Assembly: GCF_029222965.1 (NCBI RefSeq)
Contig: NZ_JARHUD010000003.1
Span: forward strand, 124,001 to 188,000
Origin: Aquibaculum arenosum
GTDB lineage: Bacteria > Pseudomonadota > Alphaproteobacteria > Kiloniellales > DSM-21159
Direction: 5' to 3'
Length of the DNA: 64,000 nt
The notes under the pieces are model-generated. The model had not been told where the DNA came from. It was given only the letters and a program-made list of their open reading frames with translations, and did no database searches. The position numbers and the translations under genes are program-made. Below, piece after piece: positions 19,471 to 28,747 of the stretch (position 1 is its first letter; each line of letters begins with the position of its first letter).

Positions 19471-20454
19471 TCAGCCGCGCCCGTGCGGCGCCTCGAAGTC
19501 GAGCAGCGGACCCAAGGGCACGACACCCGTCGGGTTGATGGTGTCGTGGCTGCCGTAATAGTGGTGCTTGATGTGGTGGAAGTTCACGGTCTCGGCCACG
19601 CCCGGCACCTGATAGAGTTCCCGGGTGTAGGCCCAGAGATTGGGATAATCCACCAGCCGGCGCAGGTTGCACTTGAAGTGGCCGACATAGACCGGGTCGA
19701 AGCGCAGCAGCGTGGTGAAGAGGCGCCAGTCCGCTTCGGTCGGGCGATCTCCCACGAGATAGCGCTGCCGGCCCAGGCGAGCCTCCAGGTCATCGAGCGT
19801 CTCGAAGAGGTCGGTCACCGCCTCCTCATAGGCCGCCTGCGTCGTGGCGAAGCCGGCCTTATAGACGCCGTTGTTCACCCGGTCGTAGACCATCTCGTTG
19901 ATCGCATCGATCTCCGAGCGCAGCGCCTGCGGATAGTAGTCGCCCGCATGCGCCCCGGCCTCATCGAAGGCTGAGTTCAGCATGCGGATGATTTCGGCCG
20001 ATTCGTTGGACACGATCGTCTCGCGCTTCTCGTCCCAGAGCACCGGCACCGTCACTCGCCCGCTGTAGTCGGGCTTGGCGCGGGTGTAGAGCTGGTGCAG
20101 GAAATCGGCGCCGAAGAGGGGGTCGCCGGTGACGGCGCCGCTCGGGTCGTCATCGGTGCGGAATTCCCAGCCATTCTCCTTCATCCGCCAGTGAACGACG
20201 GATACCGGGATGGCGGACTCCAGGCCCTTGAGCTTGCGGAAGATCAGTGCCCGGTGCGCCCAGGGACAAGCCAGGGAGACATAGAGGCGATAGCGCCCCT
20301 GCTCGGCGGCAAAGCCGCCGCTCCCGGACGGGCCGGGACTGCCGTCCGGCGTGATCCAGTTGCGAAAAGCACTCTCGCTTCGCTCAAAGCGGCCGCCAGT
20401 GCTGTCCGTATCGTACCATTGATCATGCCATTTGCCGTCAATCAGCAGTCCCAT
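19471..20454 (-). CDS. Glutathionyl-hydroquinone reductase (Xi-class GST)
   Basis: Cytoplasmic enzyme of the YqjG/EcfG group that uses glutathione to reduce glutathionyl-hydroquinones. 327 residues from MGLLIDGKWHDQWYDTD; the catalytic cysteine is Cys63 in the family signature LACPWAHRAL, followed by SVVHWRMKENGW and the all-alpha C-terminal domain (NNGVYKAGFATTQAAYEEAV, TLLRFDPVYVGHFKCNLRRL). The start at 20454 has AAGGA about 8 nt upstream. Next to wrbA, another quinone-related gene, from which it is separated by ~50 nt. Confidence 0.93.
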   Translation of the reverse strand: MGLLIDGKWHDQWYDTDSTGGRFERSESAFRNWITPDGSPGPSGSGGFAAEQGRYRLYVSLACPWAHRALIFRKLKGLESAIPVSVVHWRMKENGWEFRTDDDPSGAVTGDPLFGADFLHQLYTRAKPDYSGRVTVPVLWDEKRETIVSNESAEIIRMLNSAFDEAGAHAGDYYPQALRSEIDAINEMVYDRVNNGVYKAGFATTQAAYEEAVTDLFETLDDLEARLGRQRYLVGDRPTEADWRLFTTLLRFDPVYVGHFKCNLRRLVDYPNLWAYTRELYQVPGVAETVNFHHIKHHYYGSHDTINPTGVVPLGPLLDFEAPHGRG

Positions 20455-20503
20455 AACGCATCCTTTTCTTTCCGGTCCTAAACCCGTCCCTTGGGTGAAA
20501 GGG

Positions 20504-21103
20504 TCAGCCGTGCAGCTTCTGCGCAATCTGCGCCACGTGACGGCCCTGGAAGCGTGCCAGGCTCAGTTCCTTCTCGCTCGGCTGACGGCTGCCGTCGGCG
20601 CCGGCGATGGTCGCGGCCCCATAGGGACTGCCGGCGCGCACTTCTGAGATATCGCTCAGTTCGGCGGCCGTATATGGAAGGCCAACGATCACGAGGCCGT
20701 GATGGACCAGCGTGTTCCAGGTGGACGTAATGGTGGTCTCGCTGCCGCCGCCGGTTCCGGTCGAGGTGAACACGCTACCGACCTTGCCCACCAGGGCGCC
20801 CTTGGCCCAATGGGCACCGGTCTGGTCCCAGAAGGTGCGCATCTGGCCAGGCATGTTTCCGAAGCGGGTCGGCACACCCAGGATGATGGCGTCGTAGTCG
20901 ACGAGCTCGTCGACCGTCGCTTCCGGTGCCGGCTGGTCGAGCTTGGCGCCAATCTGCTCCAGCACGTCGCGCGACATGGTCTCGGGCGCGCGCTTGATCA
21001 TGACCTCCGTGCCCTCGAGCGAGCGGGCGCCCTCGGCAACGGCATGAGACATTGTCTCGATATGGCCGTACATGGAGTAGTAGAGGACGAGGATCTTGGA
21101 CAT
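20504..21103 (-). CDS. wrbA: NAD(P)H:quinone oxidoreductase (WrbA)
   Basis: FMN-dependent flavodoxin-like enzyme that reduces quinones by two electrons. 199 residues from [20 protein letters not shown], in which YYSMYGHIE is the FMN phosphate loop; [19 protein letters not shown] and [11 protein letters not shown] are the other conserved flavin-binding segments. The length is exact for the family. The start at 21103 has AAGGAG 8 nt upstream, which rules out the longer frame. Probably cotranscribed with the glutathionyl-hydroquinone reductase. Confidence 0.97.
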   Translation of the reverse strand: MSKILVLYYSMYGHIETMSHAVAEGARSLEGTEVMIKRAPETMSRDVLEQIGAKLDQPAPEATVDELVDYDAIILGVPTRFGNMPGQMRTFWDQTGAHWAKGALVGKVGSVFTSTGTGGGSETTITSTWNTLVHHGLVIVGLPYTAAELSDISEVRAGSPYGAATIAGADGSRQPSEKELSLARFQGRHVAQIAQKLHG

Positions 21104-21312
21104 GAAGCATCTCCTTGTAGGTACTAGGCAGGCAATCCCCTGATCGCCGGCACGTTCCCCAAAGACATGATTGCTTCCCTGCTCAGTGCCAAGCCACACC
21201 TGATGCAATTGATTGTTTCTGATACCGAACCAATATGCGCAGACGTGCAGTAAGCCGCCGATGCGGCTAGAAAGCTGCAACTCTCAGATCGCCTAAGGCA
21301 AAAGCCTGTTTT

Positions 21313-22023
21313 ATGCCCAACGCCCCCTTCACCCCATCTCCTGTGCTCGCCTTCGACTGCGCGGGCAGCAGTTGCTCCGCCGCCATCCTTGTCGGCGATC
21401 AGGTCCTGGCACAGCGCTTCGAGGCGCGGCGGCGCGGCCAGGCCGAACGCCTCCTGCCGCTGTTGCAGGAATGCCTGGCAGAAGCGGGACTGTCCTGGAC
21501 CGATCTCGGACGTCTGGCCGTCACCCGCGGCCCCGGCAGCTTCACCGGGGTGCGCGTGGGCTTGGCCACCGCGCGGGCCCTGGCCCTCGCCAGTGGCCTG
21601 CCCTTGTTCGCCGTCGACGGCTTCCGCCTCTACGCTGCCATGACCACCCACTCACTCCCCGAGGCGACACGGCGCAATAGCGCGCTGGTGGTGGCGATCG
21701 ACGCCCGGCGCGCCGACCTCTTCCTGCAGTGTTTCGATGCGCAAGGCCAGCCGCTGGCGGAGCCGCAATCGCTTCTGCCCGAGCAGGCCGCCGCACGTCT
21801 TCCCGCGGGGCCCTTGCTCCTGGCCGGTGACGGGGTGGAACAGCTCCTGCCGGCACTTACGGGTCGCGACTACCAGGTGGTGGAGGGCAGCGCGGCGGCC
21901 GACAGTGTGGCGCTGGCCCGTTTGGCCGCAAACCTGCCGCTGCCCCCGGCCGGCAGCCTGCCGCCAACCCCGCTCTACCTGCGCCCGCCCGACGTCAGCC
22001 TGCCGGGCAAGCCTCGTGCCTGA
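21313..22023 (+). CDS. tsaB: tRNA N6-threonylcarbamoyladenosine biosynthesis protein TsaB
   Basis: Non-catalytic partner of TsaD in making t6A at position 37 of ANN-decoding tRNAs. 236 residues of ASKHA fold: LAFDCAGSSCSAAILVGDQV at the start and VTRGPGSFTGVRVGLATARA, the best conserved TsaB segment. It lacks the metal-binding motif of TsaD, as expected. First gene of the long plus-strand block; its end overlaps rimI by 8 nt, the standard tsaB-rimI pairing. Confidence 0.95.
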   Translation: MPNAPFTPSPVLAFDCAGSSCSAAILVGDQVLAQRFEARRRGQAERLLPLLQECLAEAGLSWTDLGRLAVTRGPGSFTGVRVGLATARALALASGLPLFAVDGFRLYAAMTTHSLPEATRRNSALVVAIDARRADLFLQCFDAQGQPLAEPQSLLPEQAAARLPAGPLLLAGDGVEQLLPALTGRDYQVVEGSAAADSVALARLAANLPLPPAGSLPPTPLYLRPPDVSLPGKPRA

Positions 22024-22486
22024 GCGTGGCGTTCGGCCGATTGATACCGCAGACCTGGGCGCCGCGGCGGTGCTGCACGCGCGCTGTTTTCCCCATGAGC
22101 CCTGGTCCCGGCCCAGCTTCGAGCAGCTGCTGGCTTCCCCAGGGGTCTGCGGCTGGCTAGCCCCTTCAAGCGAGCAGCTGGACGAAGCATCGCTCGCAGG
22201 CTTCATCCTCTTGCGGATCGCGGCCGACGAAGCGGAGGTCCTGACCTTCTGTGTCGCGCCGGAACAGCGCCGGGCCGGCCTGGGCAGCCGGCTGCTGACG
22301 ACCGCTCTGCCCCGGCTGCGGCTTTTCGGCGCACAGCGCGTTCTGCTCGAGGTGGCCGAGGACAATGCCGGCGCGCTGGCACTCTACCGGCGCTTCGGGT
22401 TCGAAGAGGTGGGACAGCGGCCGAATTATTACAGCCGGGAAGGCGAAAGGGTGGATGCCCTGTTGCTCGCCTGTGACTTGCCGTAA
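22016..22486 (+). CDS. rimI: Ribosomal-protein-alanine N-acetyltransferase (GNAT)
   Basis: 156-residue GNAT enzyme starting with GTG at 22016 inside the tsaB 3' end. The acetyl-CoA loop is seen as VAPEQRRAGLGSRLL (R/Q-x-x-G-x-G/A pattern) and the C-terminal part LEVAEDNAGALALYRRFGFE is characteristic of RimI, which acetylates the N-terminus of ribosomal protein S18. The tsaB-rimI order supports the assignment. Confidence 0.9.
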   Translation: MPERGVRPIDTADLGAAAVLHARCFPHEPWSRPSFEQLLASPGVCGWLAPSSEQLDEASLAGFILLRIAADEAEVLTFCVAPEQRRAGLGSRLLTTALPRLRLFGAQRVLLEVAEDNAGALALYRRFGFEEVGQRPNYYSREGERVDALLLACDLP

Positions 22487-22680
22487 CGCCGTGATGCCCC
22501 GAGTATCCACAGCCACAGATTTCCCCGCTGCGAGGCGGTTTTTCTCCGCCCACTTCAAGCGCATGCATCTCCTTTCCTTAGCGATGCGAGGGACTACTTC
22601 CGGTATGCAAAAATAGTATTGCGTGCCTTGTCCCACTTATCTATATGCTCAGGAAGATTTCGTTTTCTTGGGAATGAGTA

Positions 22681-23088
22681 ATGTCTGAACAGCCAAAGCC
22701 GAGTGAACTTCTCTCTCTGACCAGCAACATCGTCGCGGCCCATGTCTCCAATAACGCCGTGGCGCCTTCAGATGTGCCGGGACTGATCCGCGAAGTTTAC
22801 GAGATGCTGGCCCAGGTGGGCTCTCCCGCCGAAAAGCAGGAAGAGCGCCCGGTTCCGGCCGTGCCGATCAAGAAGTCGATACATCCCGATTACTTGATCT
22901 GCCTGGAAGACGGCAAAAAGCTGAAGATGCTCAAGCGTCATCTGAAGACCGCCTACGACATGACCCCGGACCAGTACCGCGAGAAGTGGGGCCTTGGGCC
23001 AGATTATCCCATGGTCGCGGAGAACTACGCCAAGCAGCGCAGTCAGCTCGCCAAGGAGATCGGGCTCGGCCGACGCTCCAGCAAGTAG
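22681..23088 (+). CDS. mucR: MucR/Ros-family transcriptional regulator
   Basis: 135-residue zinc-finger-type regulator of alphaproteobacteria, where MucR controls exopolysaccharide, motility and cell-cycle genes. The DNA-binding core is KKSIHPDYLICLEDGKKLKM followed by LKRHLKTAYDMTPDQYREKW. Of the classic Cys2His2 ligands only Cys74 and His87 are obvious: Asp77 stands where the second Cys would be and Tyr92 near the second His, as in some MucR proteins that may not bind zinc. Lies between rimI and fur, a common position. Confidence 0.94.
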   Translation: MSEQPKPSELLSLTSNIVAAHVSNNAVAPSDVPGLIREVYEMLAQVGSPAEKQEERPVPAVPIKKSIHPDYLICLEDGKKLKMLKRHLKTAYDMTPDQYREKWGLGPDYPMVAENYAKQRSQLAKEIGLGRRSSK

Positions 23089-23413
23089 GTCCAGCAAAGA
23101 GGCCTTACCGCAGGCTGCGGTGTCGCGGCACGGACATGGGCCAGCCACAGACGGCCACGCCAGAGCCCATAACAGCTCACTGGCGTGGCCGCGTCGCATT
23201 GGCCCGCCCGCAAGTGCAGATCGCGGTCACTTTGGAACCCTTATGTTTCAGATTGAACGCGATCCGGTCTTGGGTCGGATTACCATTGCCCCGACACGCG
23301 ATCTTGGCATTATAGGGTCAGCCGCGGCCGGGCTCGGCGGCCGGACGCAGGAGGCTGCACGGTCGCCCCGGCCAGGTGTTTGGTGTTGCAGCGTTAAAGT
23401 GACAGGTAGGGTG
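23089..23413. other. Intergenic region between mucR and fur
   Basis: 325 nt with no convincing gene. It contains a small stem ACCGCA-GGC-TGCGGT right after mucR (about 23107-23121), a possible weak terminator, and one copy of the dispersed inverted-repeat element (23217-23270). The fur promoter should lie in the distal half. An open frame runs through the region into fur, but its translation is unlike any Fur N-terminus. Confidence 0.6.
23217..23270 (+). repeat. Dispersed inverted-repeat element, copy A (upstream of fur)
   Basis: Right arm core CAGATTGAACGCGATCCGGT at 23249-23268, left arm CAGATCGCGGTCACTTTGG from 23217, imperfect inverted complements. The right arm aligns with four other intergenic copies (35311-35369, 35390-35446, 42225-42286, 62753-62810), all in the same orientation. 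Confidence 0.75.
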
Positions 23414-23872
23414 ATGGCCGAACGGATTGAAGCCCTCTGCATCGAGCGCGGCCTGAAGATGACCGAACAGCGTCGGGTCATCGCGCGCGTTCTGTCGCAG
23501 GCACACGACCATCCCGACGTGGAGCAGCTCTATCAGAGAGCCGTGGAGATCGATCCCAAGATCTCGATTGCCACGGTCTATCGCACCGTAAAGCTCTTCG
23601 AAGAGGCTGGCATCCTTGAGCGCCATGAGTTCGGCGACGGCCGGTCGCGCTATGAGGAAGCCACCGAGGAACATCATGATCACCTGATCGACATGCAGTC
23701 GGGAGAGGTGATCGAGTTCATCAACGAAGAGATCGAGCGCCTGCAGGAAGAGATCGCGCGCAAGCTCGGCTACCAGCTGATCGATCATCGGCTCGAGCTT
23801 TACGGCGTTCGCCTGGAGGAGGCCGAGCGCCGACAGGCGCGCAACAAGCAGACCCCCAGCGACAAGTCCTGA
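23414..23872 (+). CDS. fur: Fur-family transcriptional regulator (Fur/Mur)
   Basis: 152-residue metal-dependent repressor. Winged helix at residues ~5-80 (KMTEQRRVIARVLSQAHDHP, SIATVYRTVKLFEEAGILER) and dimerisation/metal domain beyond it with HHDH at 87-90. The C-terminal CxxC zinc pairs of gammaproteobacterial Fur are missing, as in the alphaproteobacterial Fur/Mur branch, where the protein may respond to manganese as well as iron. It lacks the heme-regulatory motif of Irr. Start at 23414 with AGGTAGGG upstream. Confidence 0.93.
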   Translation: MAERIEALCIERGLKMTEQRRVIARVLSQAHDHPDVEQLYQRAVEIDPKISIATVYRTVKLFEEAGILERHEFGDGRSRYEEATEEHHDHLIDMQSGEVIEFINEEIERLQEEIARKLGYQLIDHRLELYGVRLEEAERRQARNKQTPSDKS

Positions 23873-23951
23873 GGATGTCCGCTCGACGACAAACTGGCGT
23901 GCCGCTTCGCGCCATAACCGAACGGACATCGGACGGGCGGAAGGCATCCCA

Positions 23952-24785
23952 ATGAGTCACATCAGGCCCGACAGCGGGACCACCGATCGCCCGGTCGACG
24001 TGCGTGCGCGCACCTTCCGGATTCGCCTGGCCGAAAGCGAGGCCGAGGTGGCCGCGGCTCAAGAGCTGCGCTACCGGGTTTTCGTTGACGAGGTGGGTGC
24101 GAAGCCGAGCGAGGAAATGGCGCGCACGCGCCGCGAGTTCGATGCCTTCGACCCCCACTGCGACCACCTGCTCATCTTCGACCACAGCGAGGGCGAGCCG
24201 GGGCGGGTGATCGCCACCTATCGCTTCCTGCGCCGCGCGCAGGCCAAGCGTGCCGGGCAGTTCTATACCCAGGACGAGTACGACATCAGTAAGCTGCTGG
24301 ATTACCCCGGCGAGATCATGGAGCTCGGCCGCTCCTGCGTCGACCGGGACTATCGAACCAGCGGAATTATGCAGCTGCTCTGGCGCGGCATTGCCGCCTA
24401 CGTGCTGCATTTCAAGGTCGACCTGCTGTTCGGCTGTGCGAGCCTGCGCGGCACCGACGTGTCTTCGCTGGCGCAGCCCCTGGCCTACCTGCACCACCAA
24501 CACCTCGCACCGTCGGATCTGCGGCCGCGCGCAGTCGAAGAGCGTTACGTCGACATGAACCTCATGCCCGCCGAGGCCCTGGATGCCAAGGCGGCGCTTC
24601 ATTCCCTGCCGCCGCTGGTGAAAGGCTATTTGCGGCTCGGCGGTTTTGTGGGCGATGGCGCCGTGGTCGACCATGAATTTGGCACCACCGATGTCTGCGT
24701 GGTGGTGAAGACCGACGTCGTGACGGACAAGTACCGGCGCAATCTCACCCGGAGCGAAGCGGCAACGGAGACGGGAGAGGCCTGA
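23952..24785 (+). CDS. olsB: L-ornithine N(alpha)-acyltransferase OlsB
   Basis: First enzyme of ornithine-lipid synthesis, attaching a 3-hydroxy fatty acid from ACP to ornithine. 277 residues with an acyl-homoserine-lactone-synthase-like GNAT fold: AAQELRYRVFVDEVGAK, FDAFDPHCDHLLIFD, IMELGRSCVDRDYRTSGIMQ and LFGCASLRGTD are the conserved OlsB segments. It lies directly upstream of olsA (4 nt), making a two-gene pathway for this phosphorus-free membrane lipid. Confidence 0.92.
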   Translation: MSHIRPDSGTTDRPVDVRARTFRIRLAESEAEVAAAQELRYRVFVDEVGAKPSEEMARTRREFDAFDPHCDHLLIFDHSEGEPGRVIATYRFLRRAQAKRAGQFYTQDEYDISKLLDYPGEIMELGRSCVDRDYRTSGIMQLLWRGIAAYVLHFKVDLLFGCASLRGTDVSSLAQPLAYLHHQHLAPSDLRPRAVEERYVDMNLMPAEALDAKAALHSLPPLVKGYLRLGGFVGDGAVVDHEFGTTDVCVVVKTDVVTDKYRRNLTRSEAATETGEA

Positions 24786-24789
24786 CACC

Positions 24790-25668
24790 ATGGAAGGGGG
24801 CTACTCCTCGCCGCTGCGGGCTTTGCGTCGGACGCTGCTCTATCTCGGCTTTACCCTGGCCCTCATGCCGGTTCAGGCCTTCTTCCTGCTCTTCAGCACC
24901 CGTCTGGCCCGGGAGCTGCCCTATCGCTTTCACCGCCGCGGCTGCCGCCTGCTTGGCATCAAGGTGCTGGAAGTGGGCAAGGCCGTGCAGGAGCACCCGG
25001 TGCTCTATGTGGCCAACCACGTGTCCTACTTCGACATCCCCGTGCTGGGATCGCTGCTGCGCGCCTCCTTCATCGCCAAGGCGGAGATCGCCAGTTGGCC
25101 CTTCTTCTCCTGGCTCGCCAAGCTGCAGCGCTCGGTCTTCGTCGACCGCCGTCGCTCACAGACCGGAGGACAGCGTGACGAGATCGCTGCCCGCCTCGCT
25201 GCGCGCGACGATCTGGTACTCTTTGCCGAGGGCACCAGCAGCGACGGGAACCGCGTACTGCCCTTCAAGTCGGCGCTGTTTGCGGTCGCGGAGCGAGAAG
25301 TGGAGGGTGGTGAGCCCTTGACGGTTCAGCCCGTCTCCATCACCTACACGCGACTGGACGGCATGCCCATGGGCCGCTTCCTGCGTCCCTATTTTGCTTG
25401 GTACGGTGACATGAGCTTGCCGGGGCATGCATGGGAAGCCCTGGGCATGGGCATGGTCACCGTGGTGGTCCAGTTCCATGAGCCCGTAACCCTGCGCGAC
25501 TATGGTTCGCGCAAGGCGCTGGCCGAGCATTGCCACCGGGTCGTGGCCCAGGGAGTCGCCGACGCCTTGGCGGGCAAAGTGGGCATACCGGAACGGCGTC
25601 GACTGGGCCTGCGGCGCGTGGCGCGGAAGTCTCCGACCACTCACCCGCCACAGCCGGCGGGCGGTTGA
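24790..25668 (+). CDS. olsA: 1-acyl-sn-glycerol-3-phosphate-type acyltransferase OlsA
   Basis: Membrane acyltransferase of the PlsC family that adds the second fatty acid to lyso-ornithine lipid. 292 residues: an N-terminal hydrophobic helix (residues ~15-37), the catalytic HX4D motif NHVSYFD (His77, Asp82), then VFVDRRRS and FAEGTSSDGNRVLPFKSALF (the EGT box). The olsB partner just upstream favours OlsA over a general PlsC; overlap of activity with phosphatidate synthesis is possible. Confidence 0.9.
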   Translation: MEGGYSSPLRALRRTLLYLGFTLALMPVQAFFLLFSTRLARELPYRFHRRGCRLLGIKVLEVGKAVQEHPVLYVANHVSYFDIPVLGSLLRASFIAKAEIASWPFFSWLAKLQRSVFVDRRRSQTGGQRDEIAARLAARDDLVLFAEGTSSDGNRVLPFKSALFAVAEREVEGGEPLTVQPVSITYTRLDGMPMGRFLRPYFAWYGDMSLPGHAWEALGMGMVTVVVQFHEPVTLRDYGSRKALAEHCHRVVAQGVADALAGKVGIPERRRLGLRRVARKSPTTHPPQPAGG

Positions 25669-25758
25669 AGCGGATGAAGCGCCGCAAATTTTGTGCTAAA
25701 CATTTTGAATAAGGGAGCAGGGCCGCGTGGCCCGCTTCCCGGATTGGCAGGACGGAGC

Positions 25759-27177
25759 GTGTCGAGCAAAAGAGTCTACATCAAGACCTACGGGTGCCAG
25801 ATGAATGTCTACGACTCCGCCCGCATGGCGGACAGTCTGGCACCATTGGGCTATAGCCAGTGCGAGTCCGCCGAAGGCGCGGACCTCATCCTGCTGAACA
25901 CCTGCCATATCCGCGAGAAGGCCAGCGAGAAGGTCTTTTCCGAACTGGGTCGTCTGCGCGCCCTGCAGAACGCCGCAGCCGAGGAGGGCCGCCGGCTCTT
26001 GATCGGTGTGGCCGGCTGCGTCGCCCAGGCCGAAGGTGAGGAGATCGTGCGCCGCGCGCCACAGGTGGACTTGGTGGTCGGGCCACAGACCTATCACCGC
26101 CTGCCCGGCCTGGTGACCCGTGCCTTGGCCGGGGAAGACCGCAAGGCTCTGGTGGACACGGAATTTCCGACTGAATCCAAATTCGATTTCCTGCCCGAGG
26201 AATCCGCCTCACCTGGCGCCGCGGCTTTCCTTTCCGTGCAGGAAGGCTGCGACAAGTTCTGCGCCTTCTGTGTGGTGCCTTACACGCGCGGCGCCGAGGT
26301 CTCCCGGCCTGTGGTGGATATCCTGGCCGAGGCCGAGCGCCTGGTGAAGGCTGGGGTGATCGAGATCACGCTGCTGGGCCAGAACGTCAACGCCTATCAC
26401 GGTGAGGGGCCGGATGGACGTGAGTGGGGGCTCGGGCGGCTGCTGCGGCGCCTGGCGGAGTTCGAGGGGCTGGAGCGCTTGCGCTACACCACCTCACACC
26501 CGCGCGACGTGGACGCCGAGCTCATCGCCGCGCACCGCGACGAAGCCAAGCTCATGCCCTTCCTGCATCTGCCGGTGCAATCGGGCTCTGACCGCATTCT
26601 CGACGCCATGAACCGGCGGCACGACGCCGCCTTCTATCACCGTGTTGTGGAGCAGTTGCGCGAGGCGCGACCGGATCTCGCTCTGTCGAGCGATTTCATC
26701 GTCGGCTTTCCCGGGGAAAGCGACCGCGACTTCGGCGACACGCTGCGCCTCGTCACCGAAGTCGGCTACGCCCAGGCCTATTCCTTCAAGTACTCGGCCC
26801 GGCCGGGCACTCCTGCAGCCGGCGCTGCTCAGTCCGTGCCGGAAGCGGTCAAGTCCGAACGCCTTGCCATGCTGCAGCAGCTCCTGAACGAGCAGCAGCA
26901 AGCCTTCAACCGCAAGAGCGTCGGCCAACGGGTGCCGGTGCTGCTGGAACGCGCCGCCAAGCATCCGGGCCAGCTCGTAGGCCGCAGCCCCTGGATGCAG
27001 TCCGTCGTGGTCGAAGCGCCGGCGCGCCTGCTCGGTCATCTGGTGGATGTGGATGTGCTGGAAGCCCACCCCAACTCCCTGATCGGCCGCGTGGTCACCT
27101 TGAGCGAGGGCAATGACATGAATGTCGTAGAGCCGCCGCAATCGGCGGCGGGAGCAGCAACGAGGGCGATGGCTTGA
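25759..27177 (+). CDS. miaB: tRNA-2-methylthio-N6-dimethylallyladenosine synthase MiaB
   Basis: Radical SAM methylthiotransferase that adds a methylthio group to i6A37 of tRNA. 472 residues from a GTG start: UPF0004 domain with Cys13 (KTYGCQMN) and the NTCHIREKA and [10 protein letters not shown] segments, radical SAM cluster CDKFCAFC at 164-171, and a C-terminal TRAM domain ([20 protein letters not shown]). The GTG at 25759 is chosen because GCAGGACGGAG precedes it; an earlier GTG at 25693 has no ribosome site. Confidence 0.95.
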   Translation: MSSKRVYIKTYGCQMNVYDSARMADSLAPLGYSQCESAEGADLILLNTCHIREKASEKVFSELGRLRALQNAAAEEGRRLLIGVAGCVAQAEGEEIVRRAPQVDLVVGPQTYHRLPGLVTRALAGEDRKALVDTEFPTESKFDFLPEESASPGAAAFLSVQEGCDKFCAFCVVPYTRGAEVSRPVVDILAEAERLVKAGVIEITLLGQNVNAYHGEGPDGREWGLGRLLRRLAEFEGLERLRYTTSHPRDVDAELIAAHRDEAKLMPFLHLPVQSGSDRILDAMNRRHDAAFYHRVVEQLREARPDLALSSDFIVGFPGESDRDFGDTLRLVTEVGYAQAYSFKYSARPGTPAAGAAQSVPEAVKSERLAMLQQLLNEQQQAFNRKSVGQRVPVLLERAAKHPGQLVGRSPWMQSVVVEAPARLLGHLVDVDVLEAHPNSLIGRVVTLSEGNDMNVVEPPQSAAGAATRAMA

Positions 27178-28169
27178 CCCGCGACGCACTGCAACTGCAG
27201 TTCGACGACAACTCCCTGCTGCCACTGCTGTTCGGCCAGCATGATGAAAACCTGACGCGCCTGGAGCAGCAGCTCGGAGTCAGCCTGGCCTCCTTCGGCA
27301 ACAACGTCACCGTCACCGGGCCAGAAGACTCCCGCCAGGCTGCCGGCGAGGCCTTGGGCGCGCTCTATGAACGCTTGAAGAAGGGCATGGCCGTGGGCAA
27401 TGCCGAGGTCGATGCCGCCGCCCGCATGGCGCTGAGCCAAAGCCGTGATGCCGGCCTTCAGGCCATGCACGGCAAGGAACTGGCTCTGGTCACCAAGAAG
27501 CGCCACGTGACTCCGCGCTCGGCGGGTCAGGTAACTTACCTGAAGGCGCTCTTTGCCAATGAACTGGTTTTCGGGCTGGGGCCGGCCGGCACCGGCAAGA
27601 CCTATCTTGCGGTTGCCATGGCCGTGACTTGGCTGCTGAGCGGTAAGGTGGACCGTCTTATCCTCTCGCGCCCCGCCGTCGAAGCCGGAGAACGCCTGGG
27701 CTTCCTGCCGGGGGACATGAAGGAGAAGGTCGACCCCTATCTGCGGCCGCTCTACGACGCGCTGCACGATCTGATGCCGGGCGATCAGGTGATCAAGCGC
27801 TTGGAAACCGGGGAAATCGAGATCGCGCCGCTGGCCTTCATGCGTGGGCGTACCCTGTCCAACGCCTTCATCATCTTGGACGAGGCCCAGAACACCACGC
27901 CGACCCAGATGAAGATGTTCCTCACCCGCCTGGGCGAGAACAGCCGCATGGTGGTGACCGGCGATCTCAGCCAAGTCGACCTGCCGCGCGGCCAGCGTTC
28001 CGGCCTGCGCGACGCCGCCGACCTGTTGGCCGGCATCGACAGTGTGACCTTCGTGCAGTTCACAGACGCCGATGTGGTGCGCCACAAGCTGGTCACCCGC
28101 ATCGTCCAGGCCTATGCCGCCCGCGACGCCGGGCTGGCGCAGGAGGCAGATCTCTTCGAACGACCATGA
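27174..28169 (+). CDS. ybeZ: PhoH-like ATPase (YbeZ type)
   Basis: 331-residue PhoH-family P-loop ATPase. Walker A GPAGTGKT at residues 136-143, Walker [21 protein letters not shown], and the arginine-rich GQRSGLRDA segment. In many bacteria it works with the endoribonuclease YbeY, encoded next. The start is a TTG overlapping the miaB stop (TTGA); no better start exists and the N-terminus [20 protein letters not shown] matches the family. Confidence 0.94.
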   Translation: MTRDALQLQFDDNSLLPLLFGQHDENLTRLEQQLGVSLASFGNNVTVTGPEDSRQAAGEALGALYERLKKGMAVGNAEVDAAARMALSQSRDAGLQAMHGKELALVTKKRHVTPRSAGQVTYLKALFANELVFGLGPAGTGKTYLAVAMAVTWLLSGKVDRLILSRPAVEAGERLGFLPGDMKEKVDPYLRPLYDALHDLMPGDQVIKRLETGEIEIAPLAFMRGRTLSNAFIILDEAQNTTPTQMKMFLTRLGENSRMVVTGDLSQVDLPRGQRSGLRDAADLLAGIDSVTFVQFTDADVVRHKLVTRIVQAYAARDAGLAQEADLFERP

Positions 28170-28747
28170 CCACCGCTCCTTCAGGACGCCGTGGCGCCCA
28201 GGCGCCGGAACCACGCATCGCCGTACTTTGTGAGGCTCCCGCCTGGCGACGTGCCTTTCCCCGCCCCCTGACCCGCTTGCGACAGGCTGCGGCACTCACC
28301 CTGCGGCAGAGCGGTGCGCTCTCGCCTGCGGGCCGGGACGAGCTTTCGCTTTTGCTCACCGATGACGAAAGCCAGCAGGAACTGAACAGCCTGTGGCGCG
28401 GGCGCGACAGCTCCACAAATGTCCTGTCTTTCCCCGACGGCACGGCGCTGCCAGAGGGCGGGCGCTCGCTGGGCGATGTTTCCCTAGCCTTCGAGACCTG
28501 CCGCCGGGAAGCGCAAGAGCAGGGCAAGAGCTTGGCCGACCATGCCACCCATCTGGTGGTGCACGGGGTGCTGCACCTGCTGGGCCACGATCACGAGGAG
28601 CCAGGCGAAGCCGAGGCCATGGAGGCCCTGGAAGTGCAGCTGCTGGCGGAACTGGGCATCGCCGACCCCTATGCCGAGGGCGAGACCAGCGAGGCAGCTC
28701 AGGCTGTGACCGGGCGAGTGGAACCAACGAGCAGTGAAAGGCTATGA
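28166..28747 (+). CDS. ybeY: Endoribonuclease YbeY (rRNA maturation factor)
   Basis: Zinc-dependent RNase for 16S rRNA 3'-end maturation and ribosome quality control. 193 residues with the triad H3XH5XH at His133, His137 and His143 (HGVLHLLGHDH), and STNVLSFPDG upstream as in the family. It overlaps both neighbours by 4 nt (ATGA junctions), so translation with phoH and corC is coupled. The C-terminal ~25 residues after the motif are a variable tail. Confidence 0.96.
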   Translation: MTTAPSGRRGAQAPEPRIAVLCEAPAWRRAFPRPLTRLRQAAALTLRQSGALSPAGRDELSLLLTDDESQQELNSLWRGRDSSTNVLSFPDGTALPEGGRSLGDVSLAFETCRREAQEQGKSLADHATHLVVHGVLHLLGHDHEEPGEAEAMEALEVQLLAELGIADPYAEGETSEAAQAVTGRVEPTSSERL

